Source: Anisakis pegreffii (lineage: Eukaryota > Nematoda > Chromadorea > Rhabditida > Anisakidae). Taken from it: a stretch of 64,000 nucleotides of DNA. Below, piece by piece: positions 1 through 13,652 of the stretch (positions within the stretch are counted from its first letter, which is position 1; every line of letters starts with the position of its first letter). Below the pieces are notes generated by a model that saw only the letters and a program-made list of their open reading frames with translations, searched no databases and was not told the DNA's origin. Where the stretch lies: contig JAPYMA010000377.1 of assembly GCA_035041965.1 (NCBI GenBank), positions 59,795-123,794 of the forward strand, read 5' to 3'. The translations under genes were made by a program, and so were the position numbers.

Positions 1-105
1 TGCTGCAGAAAACATTCTGATCGTGCTGATGAGAACGATGTGATGAGTGAATGTCCGCAGCGAGTGCATTTATACTTGCATCTACAAGTTTGCACATCTA
101 TTAAG
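1..105 (+). CDS. possible internal exon, cut by window start
   Basis: Frame 1 is open for 35 codons from the first base and stops at a good splice donor (gtaact at 106-111). The peptide is Cys-rich, with Cys at codons 1, 2, 18 and 31. No family is recognised and no following exon could be joined with confidence. An open run this short can occur by chance, so this rests mainly on the donor. Confidence 0.25.
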
Positions 106-1876
106 GTAACTTTTTTGATGAATCATTAACAAATGTTCAGTTTTGTGTCCTGTTTCATTGTATCATCATATAATGAGGTGTCGTTATGTTTTTCTAGAGT
201 TACTGGAAGGTGCAAGAATTGATTAAGGCTTAAATCAAGAACTTTTGATCTCATAACATAATTTCACTGAAATGATGTTTGAATGAGTCAACTTTTTATG
301 GGCCCCTTCATACGCACATTCAACAATATGCGCGATATAATGTTATAACATTGTGATGACATTATTTTTGTTGTTTTCCACCAATACTAACTAAACAGAA
401 ACAATCGCACTAAGTTATATAGCAGAGAGGTACTGTGAGCCTCAAACAAAATCAACCCACCCAATACACCATTAACTCCTCATCAGAGCCGCTGACTCGC
501 AGATAATTTCAGTCACTTCGGTCATATGACTTCTTCAAAAGGTTTCTTATACATTAAAGACTACATGATTAATTCTCGAAATATTGGTTTGCTGATCTCC
601 TCACTTATCCTACGACACCTCCAAATTAACCCCGAGGGTAACTACTCCTATGAGAACCACTGGATTAGAGGTTAAAAATAGAATTGGACAAGTTTAATAA
701 AATGGTGCGAATAGCTAATGTTAAATAAGAAATGCTTTGAAGTGGCGAGGGTTGAGGGGATGGGAAGGTTTAGTCTGATCTGGATATGATTCATTGAGAA
801 ACTGTGTTGAGAAATCTTTTAATAGAACTTAACCCACTTTATATGAGCAATTATTAAGAGATACATGAATGAAGCTCTTTACACAAAGCTTTATGATCAA
901 TAATGAAAGAAAAAATCGTCAAATGTTCTTGAAACCAGGCGATATGAGGAATGTTATATTGGGCGTGGGTGTTTTCAATAATCGCCTATTCTTAATCAAG
1001 AATCCATTTCGAAACAGTTAGCACTCTGTTGAATCTGTTCGTTTTCTTTGTTTTGTGAGATTATTGGGTAAAAATTGCGAATTCTGTTGCTGTGTATAAC
1101 TTAAGCTTGTGTGGTAATTTGTCAAGATGTGACCATCGTATCGGTTCCGACGATCTCATTTAGCTGACTGTTCATGGAAATGGCCAATGCCGTTTCGTTA
1201 AGAAATGATTACAAATACAGTAGAATTTTTTATTCGATTCAATCATAATAATATAATTTCTGGACGATGACATCAGGAATAGTAATAACAATATAATCTT
1301 CGTTCATCTCGAAAACAAAATGCATCATTGCTAGAATAGCAGTAATGGCAAGATACAATGAGCAGAAGAAATTTCAAAGAACAACGACAAGAGGATAACT
1401 AAATATGTACAGGTAAAGAAAGAAATTAATTTACGGAGAACTGATCATGACTTGGCGAATAGGGAGAAAACTATGAATTTGGCACTCCCGCTAGAATTTT
1501 ATTGTCTATTCAATGGTTGATCTCTCAATTTTAGTTTTAATTCGATAACTAAAACGTATGCTTATGAGCTAATGAACGAAGATTGACAGTAAGAGAACCG
1601 AAAGCAAGGGAATTTTGTAGTTTACTGATGCTTTATTCTCTAATTTTCGGCAATTGTATGATTATCGTTATTGTTCGGAGATCTGATCAATCCATCGAGG
1701 TTTCTAGATATACTGCCCTCGCCGGTTGACATTCTGCATACTTCAGATTCCAGGATGTTCTCATCGTACCTTCATGGTCTTTGATCTTATTGGAAAATTT
1801 ATATTCCAACTTATATTTTCAGCACTGATCGTCACACTACCTCACGATCGCATCATTCAGTTCGTTTGCATATCTC

Positions 1877-4137
1877 CTAGCAGTCAGTTTCAGCTGGATT
1901 CGTAAATTCACGAATATCGATGTTAGAGATTGCAACAGAATGTAGATCGTTCCCGTGAATCGCTGCCAACGGATCACCGTTTTTGTCAGCAGGAACACCG
2001 CCATTCAGAGATGTCACATCCGCATCACCACTGCCAAGAGGTGTTTCTCGACTTGAGCTGCTTTGCATTTTTAAGAATTGCTTCTCTTGCAGATATCGGT
2101 AGCATGATATTACTATCCTCAACATCCCTATCTGCAAACGATAGTAGGATACAATCAATCGAAGTCAGTGAATTGCTTGATTTATTTTGCTTGCATATTC
2201 TTCTTCCTTCATTCATTTATTATTGAATTCTTCATTCATTGGTTTGTGTTCTCATCACAAGTTCTCAGTTTTTTAAATGAATGTTAAAGTTTGCGAACAA
2301 AAATGAAATAGCAGAAATGATATGGATATTTTCGGTGAGAATATTTCAAGGAATTTAATATTGTCTTCAGTATGATGATATTCCTCATGATAAGAATAAG
2401 TGGCAATATTTTAGCTTAATAATTGTTTCTAGCAGATAAAATAACTGATATTCGCATTGATTTATGTATGAAAAAGTATAATTTTTCAAATGATAAGTTG
2501 AACGAATGCACTCCTGGTGTTCATGAATAAAGACATTCAAGTGTTAAGCAAACCTGTAATATTGATAGAATAAGCGCAATCGCACTTCCCAATAATAATG
2601 ATATGATTAATGTACCACATACCATGTTGTACTCATTTGGGTCAACGCTTAAATGCTTTAAAGCTTTCTCACCTTCTCGACTCCGCTCAACGTTGGTGAC
2701 TCTAAAAGTTGCGGATAGTTCTGGTGCGATATTATCAAATCTAGTTTATTGTTGACTGGAATGAACGAGAAAAAATGGTTTGCAACTGACGAAAAGAAGT
2801 AATGAATAGGCTGACGGCAAAAAGCAAAAAGTTCTTCATTCATGCAACAGCAATTTTATTGCTATTGCTGCTTTATTCAATTGTGAAACTCAACAAATTG
2901 CATGAAAATATCAATACAGTCACAAATAGCTTATTTGATTCAGTTACAATGGTTCCTTCAAAAATATTTTCATCTATAATAGCTCGGCTAATCACTTACG
3001 TTATCTCAATACTTGTTCCAACAAAAACAGCGAATAAGCAAAACAGACACATCAAGAAGAGAACAATTGTAACGGCGACCTGAAAACAAAATTTGCATAC
3101 AATTTGGTAATCTATTATGTTGAAATTTCTCAAGTTAGATGGACATTTCATGGCATTCTACGGCAAATAGCGAAAATGGATTGTAGGTGATGGATAAGTG
3201 ATGTTTGAAACATAAGTTTTGGAAAGATCTTCAAGAACTGTCAATCCATCCGTTATAGAATAGTCGATTACTTGGTTTGTTCATTACTGCATGCATGTAG
3301 AGGTCAATGTGAGCGCTGATTGCTGCACATTTGTGATTTTTGGGAAGGAAGAGAAATGAAACGAAAGATTGACTGAAGAATAGGACTAAATGGGATAAGC
3401 GATCGAATCGACTAACCTGCATTAATAAATGTGGAACGAGAAGATATGGTGTTGAAGTTTTAATAGCCAAAATAAGTAAAATAACGGCAACTATGGCGAG
3501 AAAAGTGGCGAATAATGAAAGTGAAAATGATAGAATATACTGATCACCCGTACGATTGAAGAGATAGAAACTAGAGAATATCTGAAATGCGAGGAGAAAT
3601 TATAATCAGTTGGTGAGAAGAATGGCAAAATTCGATTGAATGCCCAAATCGTTAAGGATTCTATAAAAAAAGTTAGTAAGTTTGCGGCAAAATCGATTCC
3701 TTGCATGCTTACCTGGTCAAAATTACTGTTAAAATTAGTTCCGAAAACTGCTCTTAATTGATTTTGAAGATAATGCCTTCCGAGGCATTAACATTGATGA
3801 AGTGCTCTCTCTTTGAAACTGCTCTCACATTTTCATTTAGGATTTAATCTAATTTTCAGCCATTTCGTACAGTACCAATAGGAATCTAATATTATTAATC
3901 TTTTCAGTCTATTTTAACACTCTTTATTTTTCTTTATTGCGTATGGATCTGGGACTGATGATAGAATGTAAATTTATGTGATAAATTCAGACTTACTTCA
4001 TAACCAAGATAAAACAGTTCAACGATAGCAATCACAATTGACGCAGTGCTCACATGGAATGTACTACAACAACAGCGGTACTGATTCTTCGGATCGTCTG
4101 CTTCATTCGATGAAGATGGTAACGCTTCGACACCCAT
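1877..4137 (-). CDS. LAPTM-like four-pass membrane protein (frame disrupted in exon 3)
   Basis: Five exons read on the minus strand: 4137-3997, 3581-3417, 3081-3000, 2740-2554 and 2131-1877. The start ATG at 4137 lies 3 nt after a tttcag acceptor (4146-4141), which suits a trans-splice or 5' intron site. The protein opens with a short polar tail and a Cys cluster (YRCCC), followed by TM1. Exon 2 gives TM2 and a PYLLVPHLLMQ segment, exon 3 TM3, exon 4 an extracellular or luminal loop and TM4, and exon 5 a polar cytoplasmic tail that starts CYRYLQEKQ. This layout fits the lysosomal LAPTM-like/DUF7027 proteins that are expanded in nematodes. That family assignment comes from remembered pattern and was not searched. 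All junction phases agree except for 2 extra bases in exon 3, in a GA-rich run near 3055-3063, which create a stop after VAVTIVLSS. Removing 2 nt would give about 275 residues. The cause could be a base-calling error, a population variant or a decaying gene. Confidence 0.72.
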
Positions 4138-4140
4138 CGT

Positions 4141-4146
4141 CTGAAA
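4141..4146 (-). promoter_or_regulatory. possible trans-splice or 5' intron acceptor of the LAPTM-like gene
   Basis: The minus strand reads tttcag here, 3 nt before the start codon at 4137. This is the usual nematode 3' splice consensus. No upstream coding exon was found, so a spliced-leader acceptor is likely but not shown. Confidence 0.4.
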
Positions 4147-4499
4147 TTTCATTATGATGCAAATTGAGCACGCAAAAAACCCATCCGGGCACAGAGTTAT
4201 ATGGATGAACAAGCGATTGTGATAACACTGTTCTCCAGTGTGATGATCCGTTCGGAACGATTTTACTCCAAATAAGATGCAGTCGAATTTTGTGTTAATT
4301 GTCATCTTATATCACGTTACGAATGAGCGAATCAATCGCTCAGTGAAAATCTCATCCGATTGATTCCGTTGATTTGTTACGTTGAATGAATGACACTGAA
4401 CGTTACAAATAGTGACAGAATTTGTGATCGAATAAGGCAAAAGGTGAACCAAAAAAAAGTGTCGGCTCGGCGTAAGGACAGAAAGTTCAATCTGTGTCA

Positions 4500-7400
4500 T
4501 TCGTAATAGATTTGCAAGGATTTGAATGAATTGACAAATATGTATACATTTATTTATTTATTTGAATAAAAAGTCGGATTTTTCAATCGAATTAATCACT
4601 AAAAAATATGAAATCGTATCAGTCGAGAGCATAAAGCCCTGATGAACGTAAGGAGGTCATCGTCAAGAATCACTGAACAACATCACTACCGTCGAAATCG
4701 ATCACAAATTATGAACCGACAAGAATCAAACAACCATTCAAACAATCATGTACACGAGCATTCGGAGGTGATGACCTATTCAAATCACTGTTCGAATTTT
4801 CATTAATTCAATTTAGTCTTTGATTAATTTGATCACTAATTGGATATAATTTGAAATGTAAAAAACTTTTCGACATGCGAAAAAATGACCTAAATTCCCT
4901 GAAATAACCTGAAATAATCCAAAATTCGGAGAATCTTCCCACCCCAATTCAGCACCATCCAAAAAACAAATTCCTCAGATATTTAGGCTCAGCTTCAAAT
5001 TCTCAACACACCAAATGATAGAAGTGTTAATAGAGTGTGTGAAGTAATGAAGTGAAATCGAACTGTCATTCAATGAATCATAAAATATGCTATCTTATTT
5101 CTCCTTCAATCATTTTTGCTTGATTGAAAAACTTGAGTCAAGGTCGTCAACACTTACGTAAATTCAAAGATGTAATCACCTAATCAGCTCACCTAATGTA
5201 AATCTGATTCTTTCCGTTCGCTCATTTTAAATTTTAGGTGGTCACAACAATAATACTCTTCCATATATATTCGAACCAACAAATTACCGTGGCATTCTGT
5301 TGACCTGCTAGCTGAAAAACATATCAGTTGATGGAATCTACTGATTAGCGAACTAATTCAAGGTTATTTCATTGATATTCTATGATGGAATAGTATGATA
5401 ACAACGAGGTAATTTCGAAATATAATCTGAAGAACTGACGAATAATATCAACACTCGAGCTGTTGAGTCCTTAATTCAGAAGATCGTCGTTGTTACTGAG
5501 ATTATTACATCATTTTTTGATACGGTCTCATTTCATTCATGCTGATTGAAAATGGCAACGAAAGTGGTTTTCGTTGAGGTAGTACTAGACTGCTTAGACT
5601 GTCTGTCAACAATGTCAGTGGAGCCATTTTGAATACTCAAAAGCCAACTTTAAAATTGCCAAAAACAGGAACAGAGACAGAGGTGTCATTAACATGTCAT
5701 CAATAATGTCGAGTAATTACGGATGGATGAATAGAGGAGTCAAATTAAATGATCGGTGGATAGGATGCAAAATCAAAACAACTCTTAGGCATGTGGTGCA
5801 TAATAACGTTGAAAATTGGTAGGCATGCGTCTTCAAGTCAATTCACTGAATGCCGCCACCACTCTCTTATGAATTAATTCATCAATTTCATTTTCGGTTC
5901 GTATGAATGAATTTTATAATTATGGCACTTTCTCGCCACTTCTTTGAACTGTTGACCTTACTAAGATACCATCGAAAATCGCACTGAAACAAATTTTAAA
6001 AAAGACTTTCGTTCACATATTCTCTTTTGAAATCTTCATCTTATTTCTTTCCAACTCGTTCTTCCAGCTGTTTGTTTGGTTTTCTTTTTTCGATGTCATT
6101 TGCTTGATCCTGTCTCTCATTTTTATGCTGCTCTCTTTACAGGAAAATATTCATCTCTTTTGTGACCGTTTGGTCGATATTTAGACTTTCGCTGTTAAGA
6201 ATCACTGGTTTCTTTGCGGGAATCTCGCGGCAAGCATTCTCGACTCTAGAAAACTCTCCTAAAGAAGCAGAAATTTCGCTACTAGAATACAGGTTATTCA
6301 GAAGAATTCACAAGTTACATTGAGCATTGAGTGTTTCTAAGTTTGCTAAATAAAGTGTCTCTGTTTATAAGATAACAGCAACAAAAAAAGCAACAACAAA
6401 AGAATCTGTTCTACAAATGTTACAATGAAAACATCTGAAAACAGAACTCAGTGCATCATCTGTCATTCTTATTCTCCTGCTATTCCTTCTTTCACAACAC
6501 TCCCTCTTTAAGCTCATTAATTTTTTTCGCCACATTTCTCCACCTCCACTTGTTCACTTGTTAACTACCTCGAAACGAGTAATAGGACACGACAGTAACA
6601 CGAACTGCTCGTTTGTGTGTGCCATCAATAAAGAGATTCATTTATTGACTGATTAATGCAGTTGACTGCAGTGGACACTCACCTAAATCATGCGATAATG
6701 AGAAAGAAGTCAATTCCGAGCTAAATAACGATGGAAGAGATGAGAACAACGAAAATTTTTGATGATTAGTTCCTGAGAATGCACAGAAATGGCTGAAATA
6801 ATCAGAGATCTCATCTCAGAATTTTGTCTCATCCGAAAAATCACATCTTTCTTAATTTTCATCCGAGGATTAATTGAGTGGATCTGGAACGAGAGTACTT
6901 TTGTAGTGTAGAAACGAGTGCCTCTTAAACTTTCTGATTCATTTGTATGGTCGCCTAAAGAAAGCGATGAATTCCATTCGCTCGGATAGCATAACACTAA
7001 TTGAATTATACGCACCTGCGGATCATGAATCAGATAAGAATAGAATAATGAAATGGCAATTTGTAGTGCGATTTTATCAAAACATCGTCGTTTTGACTGC
7101 AAGTGAGAGTCATAAAAATTCATTCAACCTTACTGAAAAGAATCTCATCTAACTGCGAGTGCACAAGATAAGATAGCAATTTCAAGGCCGAACACAAACC
7201 ACCAATAAAATTTTTGCATTATCAAATGGAGCAGAGGTTCCCATAGGGGGAAATAAACCATTTTCGAGTAATTCTGGGCATTAGTTCTGACGTTGTGTGT
7301 GGAAATAATAAATTATTGAAGCAGGAGTGGAAGGAGGGGGGATGAGGGGTAATGACGGCCTGCCAGACCATCTGAAGTGGATAATGGAGCACCCGAGCGT

Positions 7401-8760
7401 GGAGACCACTAAAATAGAACATCATGAAGTTGAACAAATATTCGAACTGCTACCGATACAGCAGAAAATTCGTTTAAGTACGAGCTTTATTTGCTGATGA
7501 TTACCACATTCATCATGCATTCCATTCGTAAAATCCAATGGATCCTCATGAAAATTATCGTCGAATAGCTTTTTGCTGAATGAATTCTTATGACCAATTG
7601 ACTTTTTGAAATTACGTAAAATGAACGCTCATCTCAGCATTACTTGAGTCAGTATCAGTCATCCGTTGTCTCTGCCAAATTTCAGTAGGGATATACATTC
7701 CTCTGCGAAATGATCATGGTGACCATGTGGCAGCATCACATTATCTCACTGTGAGCTGATAATCAATCCTGTTTTTGGAGAAATATGTAATAGTTTAAAT
7801 TCCACAAATAATGTATCTTAAATGGTCGTTCAGCTCGAACATCTATTCAACTTTGCAACAAAAAAACGCATTGATTAACTAACAGCTCCCTCTTATGTTG
7901 TCAGCATTCTTGTTCATTGTAAAAAGCAATCAGCTATTCATTCTCCCATTTGCACCTCTGAACAACGAGTGGGAAGCATAATGAAACAAGGTTTTTGTCG
8001 TGAATCGCGATGAAGATTGCAAACATTATCGAATATTGTGCTGAGTACAATAACTCAATAATAAACGATTTTAATGCATTCACAACGTGTAACTGCCATG
8101 GCATTCAACCATTTCTATACATCATCTTCGACAGTTTGTACAAGGAGAAATAATTTAGTGAAAAAACGCATATTCCCATAGATTTCACTGAAGTGAGATT
8201 GATCTCAGTGATCGTGCGAGCGATCAGAACCTTGACTAAATTCTCTTTGAGGAATTTACGATTTATATGGAGGTATTAGAAAGTGCTATGAATATTTTCC
8301 ACATCTCTTATCCATAATCTAAATATTTAGCGATTTTCATGAAGAAATTTCATACCGCTGCTTAAGTCAGCCGCAAACATTGCATTAGATGGTTACGTAC
8401 AATTAGAAACAAAAAAAAAATCCGACAGTTCGGTGTATTCGTTAGTCATTGACAGATCGATCACTGCTCACAAATTAAGAATAATTTCTTTCTGGGAGCA
8501 AGTATATCATACTATCGTCTACGATTTGATTGAAATTAATTCAAACCAGTGTTTATCAGATGATAATGGTAGACTAAACACCAAAAAGTGTTCATCAAAC
8601 TCCCCATAAAAAACGATATGAATGATTGATGTTCGAGTCAGTTCCCTTCAAAATCGTTCCTAATTTCTCATGTTCACTACACAAAACATCATCAGTCATT
8701 TGTAGCGAATCATAAAAGTACCAGTGACAAATATAATGAAGAATTGGCATTACCTGTTTG
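4500..8760. other. intergenic, no recognised gene
   Basis: AT-rich sequence with only short open frames. The longest, a minus-strand run of 137 codons at 7123-6710, is about the longest expected by chance in this much AT-rich DNA, resembles nothing known, and has no supporting splice pattern. No RNA gene or clear repeat was seen. Confidence 0.4.
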
Positions 8761-9176
8761 CTAGTGTAGGTTAACGATAACAAGAAAGCACACAGAATTA
8801 TCATACATTATCACACCAAATCAGTTATTGCAATCGAAATGATCTACTTCAAAGAGCAAATGTTGTACTGTTATCAAGCAAAGTGCTGTGTTGTCACTGC
8901 TGAACGAGCATTGTCACCAACAGCACTACGTAATCAGGCAGAGTGTCTAATCGCGTAATCAAATAAATAATCTGTTCGGATTGAATAATCCGAATCGAAA
9001 CGATAAACAATGAATGCGAAATGATGTTGATTGACACAGAACAACAACAATAACAACAGCAATAACGGTAACGACAATAATAACAAAAAAGAAATTCACT
9101 TTAACGGTAATAAGATTACTAAATTTAGGTCATTATTCGACCAGATGATATTGCTGCAAAGAGAAGGAGGGATTAG

Positions 9177-9404
9177 TCACTGAACGTAGTGTATGCGGCG
9201 GCATCATTATCATTAACGAAAATTCCGTCTTCATACGATCATTTTCGTCTCCATTCCTTAGATAATTATCAGTCAGAAAACCAAATCAACACCGTCCAAA
9301 CACCATCACAAATGACTGCGAGTGGAAGAAGTTCCATGCGTTTTATCTCGTCGTTCAGGATGGTGAATGGAAATTATCAACGAAGTCAAACGAACATCAA
9401 TTAA
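9177..9404 (+). CDS. possible 3'-terminal exon, unidentified
   Basis: An open frame follows an AG at 9175-9176 and runs 75 codons to TAA. The peptide is rich in Ser, Gln and Asn, like a cytoplasmic tail or linker. The acceptor has a poor pyrimidine tract. A second plus-strand open run lies just upstream (about 8770-8959, after a gtgtag acceptor). Neither resembles a known family, and they could not be joined in phase with certainty. Confidence 0.25.
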   Translation, partial: SLNVVYAAASLSLTKIPSSYDHFRLHSLDNYQSENQINTVQTPSQMTASGRSSMRFISSFRMVNGNYQRSQTNIN

Positions 9405-10969
9405 AAATAACGAGAAGGAAAGATGAATACAGATGAATGGATGGATGAGTGAATATTCTAATTGATTTAATTGATCAAAGTGATTTGAAAAAAAAAACCA
9501 TTTTAGAAAACTTTTCAAAAAAGTTCTCACGGAAAACTTTCATTGTCGAGAAGTCTTTCAACCAATCAAGCAGAGATTCAATCGGTGAATCAGCATTTTG
9601 AAATTAACTTTCTAACCCTCAGTTCAGCAAAACAAGCAATTGCATGAGGAAATATTAGTTCAACCAAACTTTCCATTCAAACAAACCAAATAATTTTCAG
9701 CACTTATCAACACTTCAATAAAGAGCATGAACGTTGTTTCTTCAGTCAAAACGTTTTGTGAGCTTGAATTCATAATCGCTATAAAAGTGAATGTCCACAT
9801 TCATCATAGAGAAGTCGATCATGGAAATGACACTAATTAACTTCACTAAACCTGTTTGCTTGTTGAGATTGTGCAGCTGACATAAAATCAACTAATATAA
9901 CACAAAATTCCAGAACGTAATGAAACATAACGGAACAACGACTAAAAAACGATGTTAACAACAGAGATAACAATAATGATATCGATAAACGCACTACTAA
10001 TGACAACTATGACAAAAATCATAAGAAAAGTAATAATACAATAATATAATATAATGACATAAGAATGGTGTTGATAATAACGATGAGATGGATGTTGTTC
10101 GGAGTTTCAAGATGATTTTCTTTAGCGTTAAAGGAGAATGAAATTAAGTTCGAAATTCGGTGATGTTACTGAAAGTCGACTGAGTTGAGAAGAGGAATTT
10201 TTTTTTGTTGTTATTGGAAACGACGAAAAGATTTGATCATGCTCAATGAGGCATTCAATGGAAGTTGTTTTCGATTGTAATACCATCGACGAAGGAATAG
10301 CGAGCGATGCATGGAGTTGCATTTACGAGTTGAACGGTGCACTTTAGAGGAGCTTTTGAAGGTAGATTTTACGATGTTTTTAAGTTTTTGGTGAGTGACA
10401 GTAACATGAAAATGATGAGACGGACGCATGTGAATGTGAAAGTTCAATGTGAAATTTCGTATTCGTCGTCTTTCTTAACCTAACTTGGTCGCGAGAAACT
10501 TTGAGGAATTTTCGATTTCCTATAAGTTGTTTGTCATCGAAAAAGCGAGATTCATTGAAAAAAACTTTTTCAAGGCAATCTCAGGCAATTGCTGATCTTG
10601 GATGCCTCCTTTGGCACATTAGAATTACTCGCCGAATGAAATCAAGGTATTTACTTGTAACAAGAAACAAATATTTGAAACTTGTAAATCGATACTACAC
10701 ACGAACGATCGAAAAAATTTTCTATCTGATTTCGATTTCATTTGCAATCGCAAGAAAACCGGCAACAGACCAGTTGTGAATGGCTCATGTAATCGTTACA
10801 GAACTTTCAACAACGAACCTTAAATACTCATACAAATGAGGATCTTCCGACGATTAATTAACGACAGAACAAACAGGTAACAAAGAGGTGATGAGGAGCT
10901 ATTCGAGCGAACAATATACGATTAAAGTGTTTGTAATCTTTCGATCGATGAATCATGCACTCACTTCAG

Positions 10970-11063
10970 CATGTTTCATGCAACACCTCCAACAAAGAGC
11001 GCAAAGCACTTCAAAACATTTTCGAAATCGGCAAATTACCCGGTAAACGCAACGAGGCAACAG
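10970..11063 (+). CDS. orphan internal exon, unidentified gene
   Basis: A 94-nt open stretch lies between a good acceptor (cacttcag, ends 10969) and a good donor (gtaatt at 11064). In phase 0 it reads 31 codons containing KERKALQNIFEIGKLPGKRN, which has the composition of a conserved soluble domain. It leaves phase 1. A second open block at 11596-11708 follows an AG in the matching phase and would add 36 codons before TAG, including a Cys/Ser-rich stretch. I do not recognise the family. Overlapping minus-strand frames are less convincing because they lack splice sites. Confidence 0.38.
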
Positions 11064-11595
11064 GTAATTTATGAATGTCTGTTGTTTTGTGCATCCAGAT
11101 AGCGAAGGTATGTCACTGTCATTTCTGTTTTCACGAACGAAACACATCTTAGAGACACAACGAACTGTTCATGAGAATTACTATTGCACATAAATTGTCG
11201 TTATAATATAAAGGTGTACAGTAACAAACGATCTGAAAACATTCTGTGAAGATAAGGAAGTACCGCCAAAGCTGTAATACAATACCACCTATTGCTTGAT
11301 GAGTTCAGTCATGAATCGAACCTTGAGCCGAAGATAATTACAATAATCATTCACTTGCATTGTTATCATCGTTTCGTTCACATTGTTTGATATTGATGAA
11401 ATGAATGCAAGAGAAACAGAGAATGAAAATGAAAAAGAGTGTGAGAAACGAGAGGAATATAGAATGAGAACTATGTAATATGCATATTCCAATTATAATT
11501 TCATTGAAATTTCTTTAGAGTGTGATTTTCTCTGGAAAGTTTAGAGATTTTGCTTCGTGTAAACGATGCTCACGAATGAGATATGTAATTGAAAG

Positions 11596-11708
11596 GAATA
11601 TACCCCCGAGTCCGTCACCAAACATCGAGCTGCTTCTCAATGGCACTCTCAAATATGAGGTTGAATCCGTTTAGTCGCCCTCACCAACAAATTAAGGATT
11701 GTTTTTAG
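11596..11708 (+). CDS. possible terminal exon paired with 10970-11063
   Basis: The stretch is GC-richer than its surroundings. It is open in two plus-strand frames after the AG at 11594-11595. The frame that matches the phase left by the exon at 10970-11063 runs to TAG at 11706-11708. The other frame (NIPPSPSPNIELLLNGTLKY) looks equally protein-like, so the true frame is undecided. Confidence 0.25.
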
Positions 11709-13442
11709 ATAAAGAGTTTTCGTTATGAGATAACAGTTCCAACCTCACCACGTTGTCGAGTGATTTCCTATGCATATGGCACCAAATAGCTCATAATCTC
11801 TGACCAACCAAACATCATGAACAAAATCATACTATCCATAGAAATTCTTATCCACATTTTTGAGTACCATGAAAAAATAACTTCGGTCTCTGTGCTGATT
11901 TTCAAAACAACAGCTGTTCCAAAATCCGCGAACTTACACGATACCGGCGGATAAATTAAGTGTGCAATACGATTGCATTAAGAGCATGATTTTGTGGAAC
12001 TGTCATTAATTATTATTGTTCAGAATGATCAGTCCGCAATGAACATCATATAAAATGATGACAATAATTAGAGGTGAGCTAGTTGACAGGTGACTTAAGT
12101 TTGTTAGCAATCGTTCTCTCGTGACACTTGGCCACTTAAACTGTTCATGTATGCGCGAGATCGTCCATGTCGTATATTGACAGGTTATGATATGGTCTAT
12201 GCCTCAGTCAGCATTACTATATTCCTCTGAAGGATGAAGGTAACAAAAACTGAAAAGTTGACACTTTCTCATGATTTCATTTATAATCAGTAAAAACGGA
12301 AATTGAATGCATGCGTTTTTTTATCAAAAAGAACGCATTGTGTTTGAGTCAGAAGGAGTCATACGATCAATCAGAAGAAAAAGTCGAAGAAATTTGTAAA
12401 ACAAGAAAACTTCCACAAGAGATCAGTTAAAATAAACGCGTTACAATACATATCCATCATTTCACTAGCATTTTTCCCATAAAATTTTTTGCTGTCACAT
12501 TCAAACATCGCAATCTTTGCCTAGAATATCATGAACAATAGCACAAAGGTGTGATTTTAATGCATAAACGTGCCATAATCAATCACGAAACGATGATGAC
12601 CTTGTTTCAAAAAAAAAACTCTCTAGTAACAATTTTTTAAGTGTTTCTATTTTGCGACAACGGTATTTACGGACGAACAACTTGTCAGAGATTCTATTCA
12701 CCTCAATCTTTTGCCACCTTCACCTTCTCGCAGTCACAGTCTCGCGACTTGTTGATAACTTTTATGGGGAGTTGAATTTTAGATGAATGCATTAGGAGTT
12801 TCCTCATGCGCAGTTATGCTTATCAGTACACTCTTCGCAATGATGGGTGCGTGAATTAGAATTGATAAATCGATACTAATTAAAGACAATTTATTGGTTG
12901 ATGCGCGATTGTGGTGATATGATCTATCAAACATTCCGTTATATAAGAGGCAGAGTATGATCGAATGATGACCTTCATTCCACGAATGGTCATCCGACGA
13001 TTCACTTTGAATCAATACAGTTGGTGATCATGTTTACGCATATTCCAAAACATCACATTACGTTATCAGCACATAAACTGAACAATTTATTATCTTATAT
13101 CAAGTAAACAGAATCTTATATGACATGAAAATAGCATCGCATGAAAGCTTAATCGAAATTTACTCTTTAGAACTGCACTTCACCCTAATTCAATTTCTCA
13201 TTCGGTTTCGGAGTAAGTCTCATGGTCAGGATGTTTCAACAACGCACTCATATTCTTCTTTCGCTCAGAATATATTACAAAAAGGTTCACACTTTGTTGC
13301 CAACACTTCAGAAGTTATTTCAATTGAAGAAGTGATCATACAACGTCTTGGACTAGTCACTCTCTTGTGAGGAATTACTCTTGTTGATACAGGAATGATG
13401 ATAAACAATGATCATTTGAGATCAAAACTGAATGATTAATTG

Positions 13443-13652
13443 ATGCATATAAGTCTCACCTTCTCGAATCGACTGCCTAATAATGGACATCGTTGTAGCA
13501 TATCGTTTGAGGAAAGCACCATTAGGAGTTCTCCTCAACAATTCGTTTCGAATGGGTCACCTGAAAAAAACTTTATAATGTTCGATAGATTGGGCTTATT
13601 TGAAAAAAACGATAGTTCCTCACAATGGTTTCATGAGGAATTCTCTCGATAA
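13443..13652 (+). CDS. possible terminal exon, unidentified Ser-rich peptide
   Basis: An open frame of about 70 codons ends at TAA 13650-13652. It is rich in Ser, Asn and Phe and includes FIMFDRLGLFEKND. The composition looks like protein rather than random AT-rich DNA, but there is no recognisable domain and the 5' boundary is unknown. Confidence 0.2.
   Translation: MHISLTFSNRLPNNGHRCSISFEESTIRSSPQQFVSNGSPEKNFIMFDRLGLFEKNDSSSQWFHEEFSR

Noticed and set aside
6710..7123. 137-codon minus-strand open frame
   Set aside because: It is about the longest run expected by chance in 64 kb of AT-rich DNA, resembles no family, overlaps a plus-strand frame of similar quality, and has no splice support.
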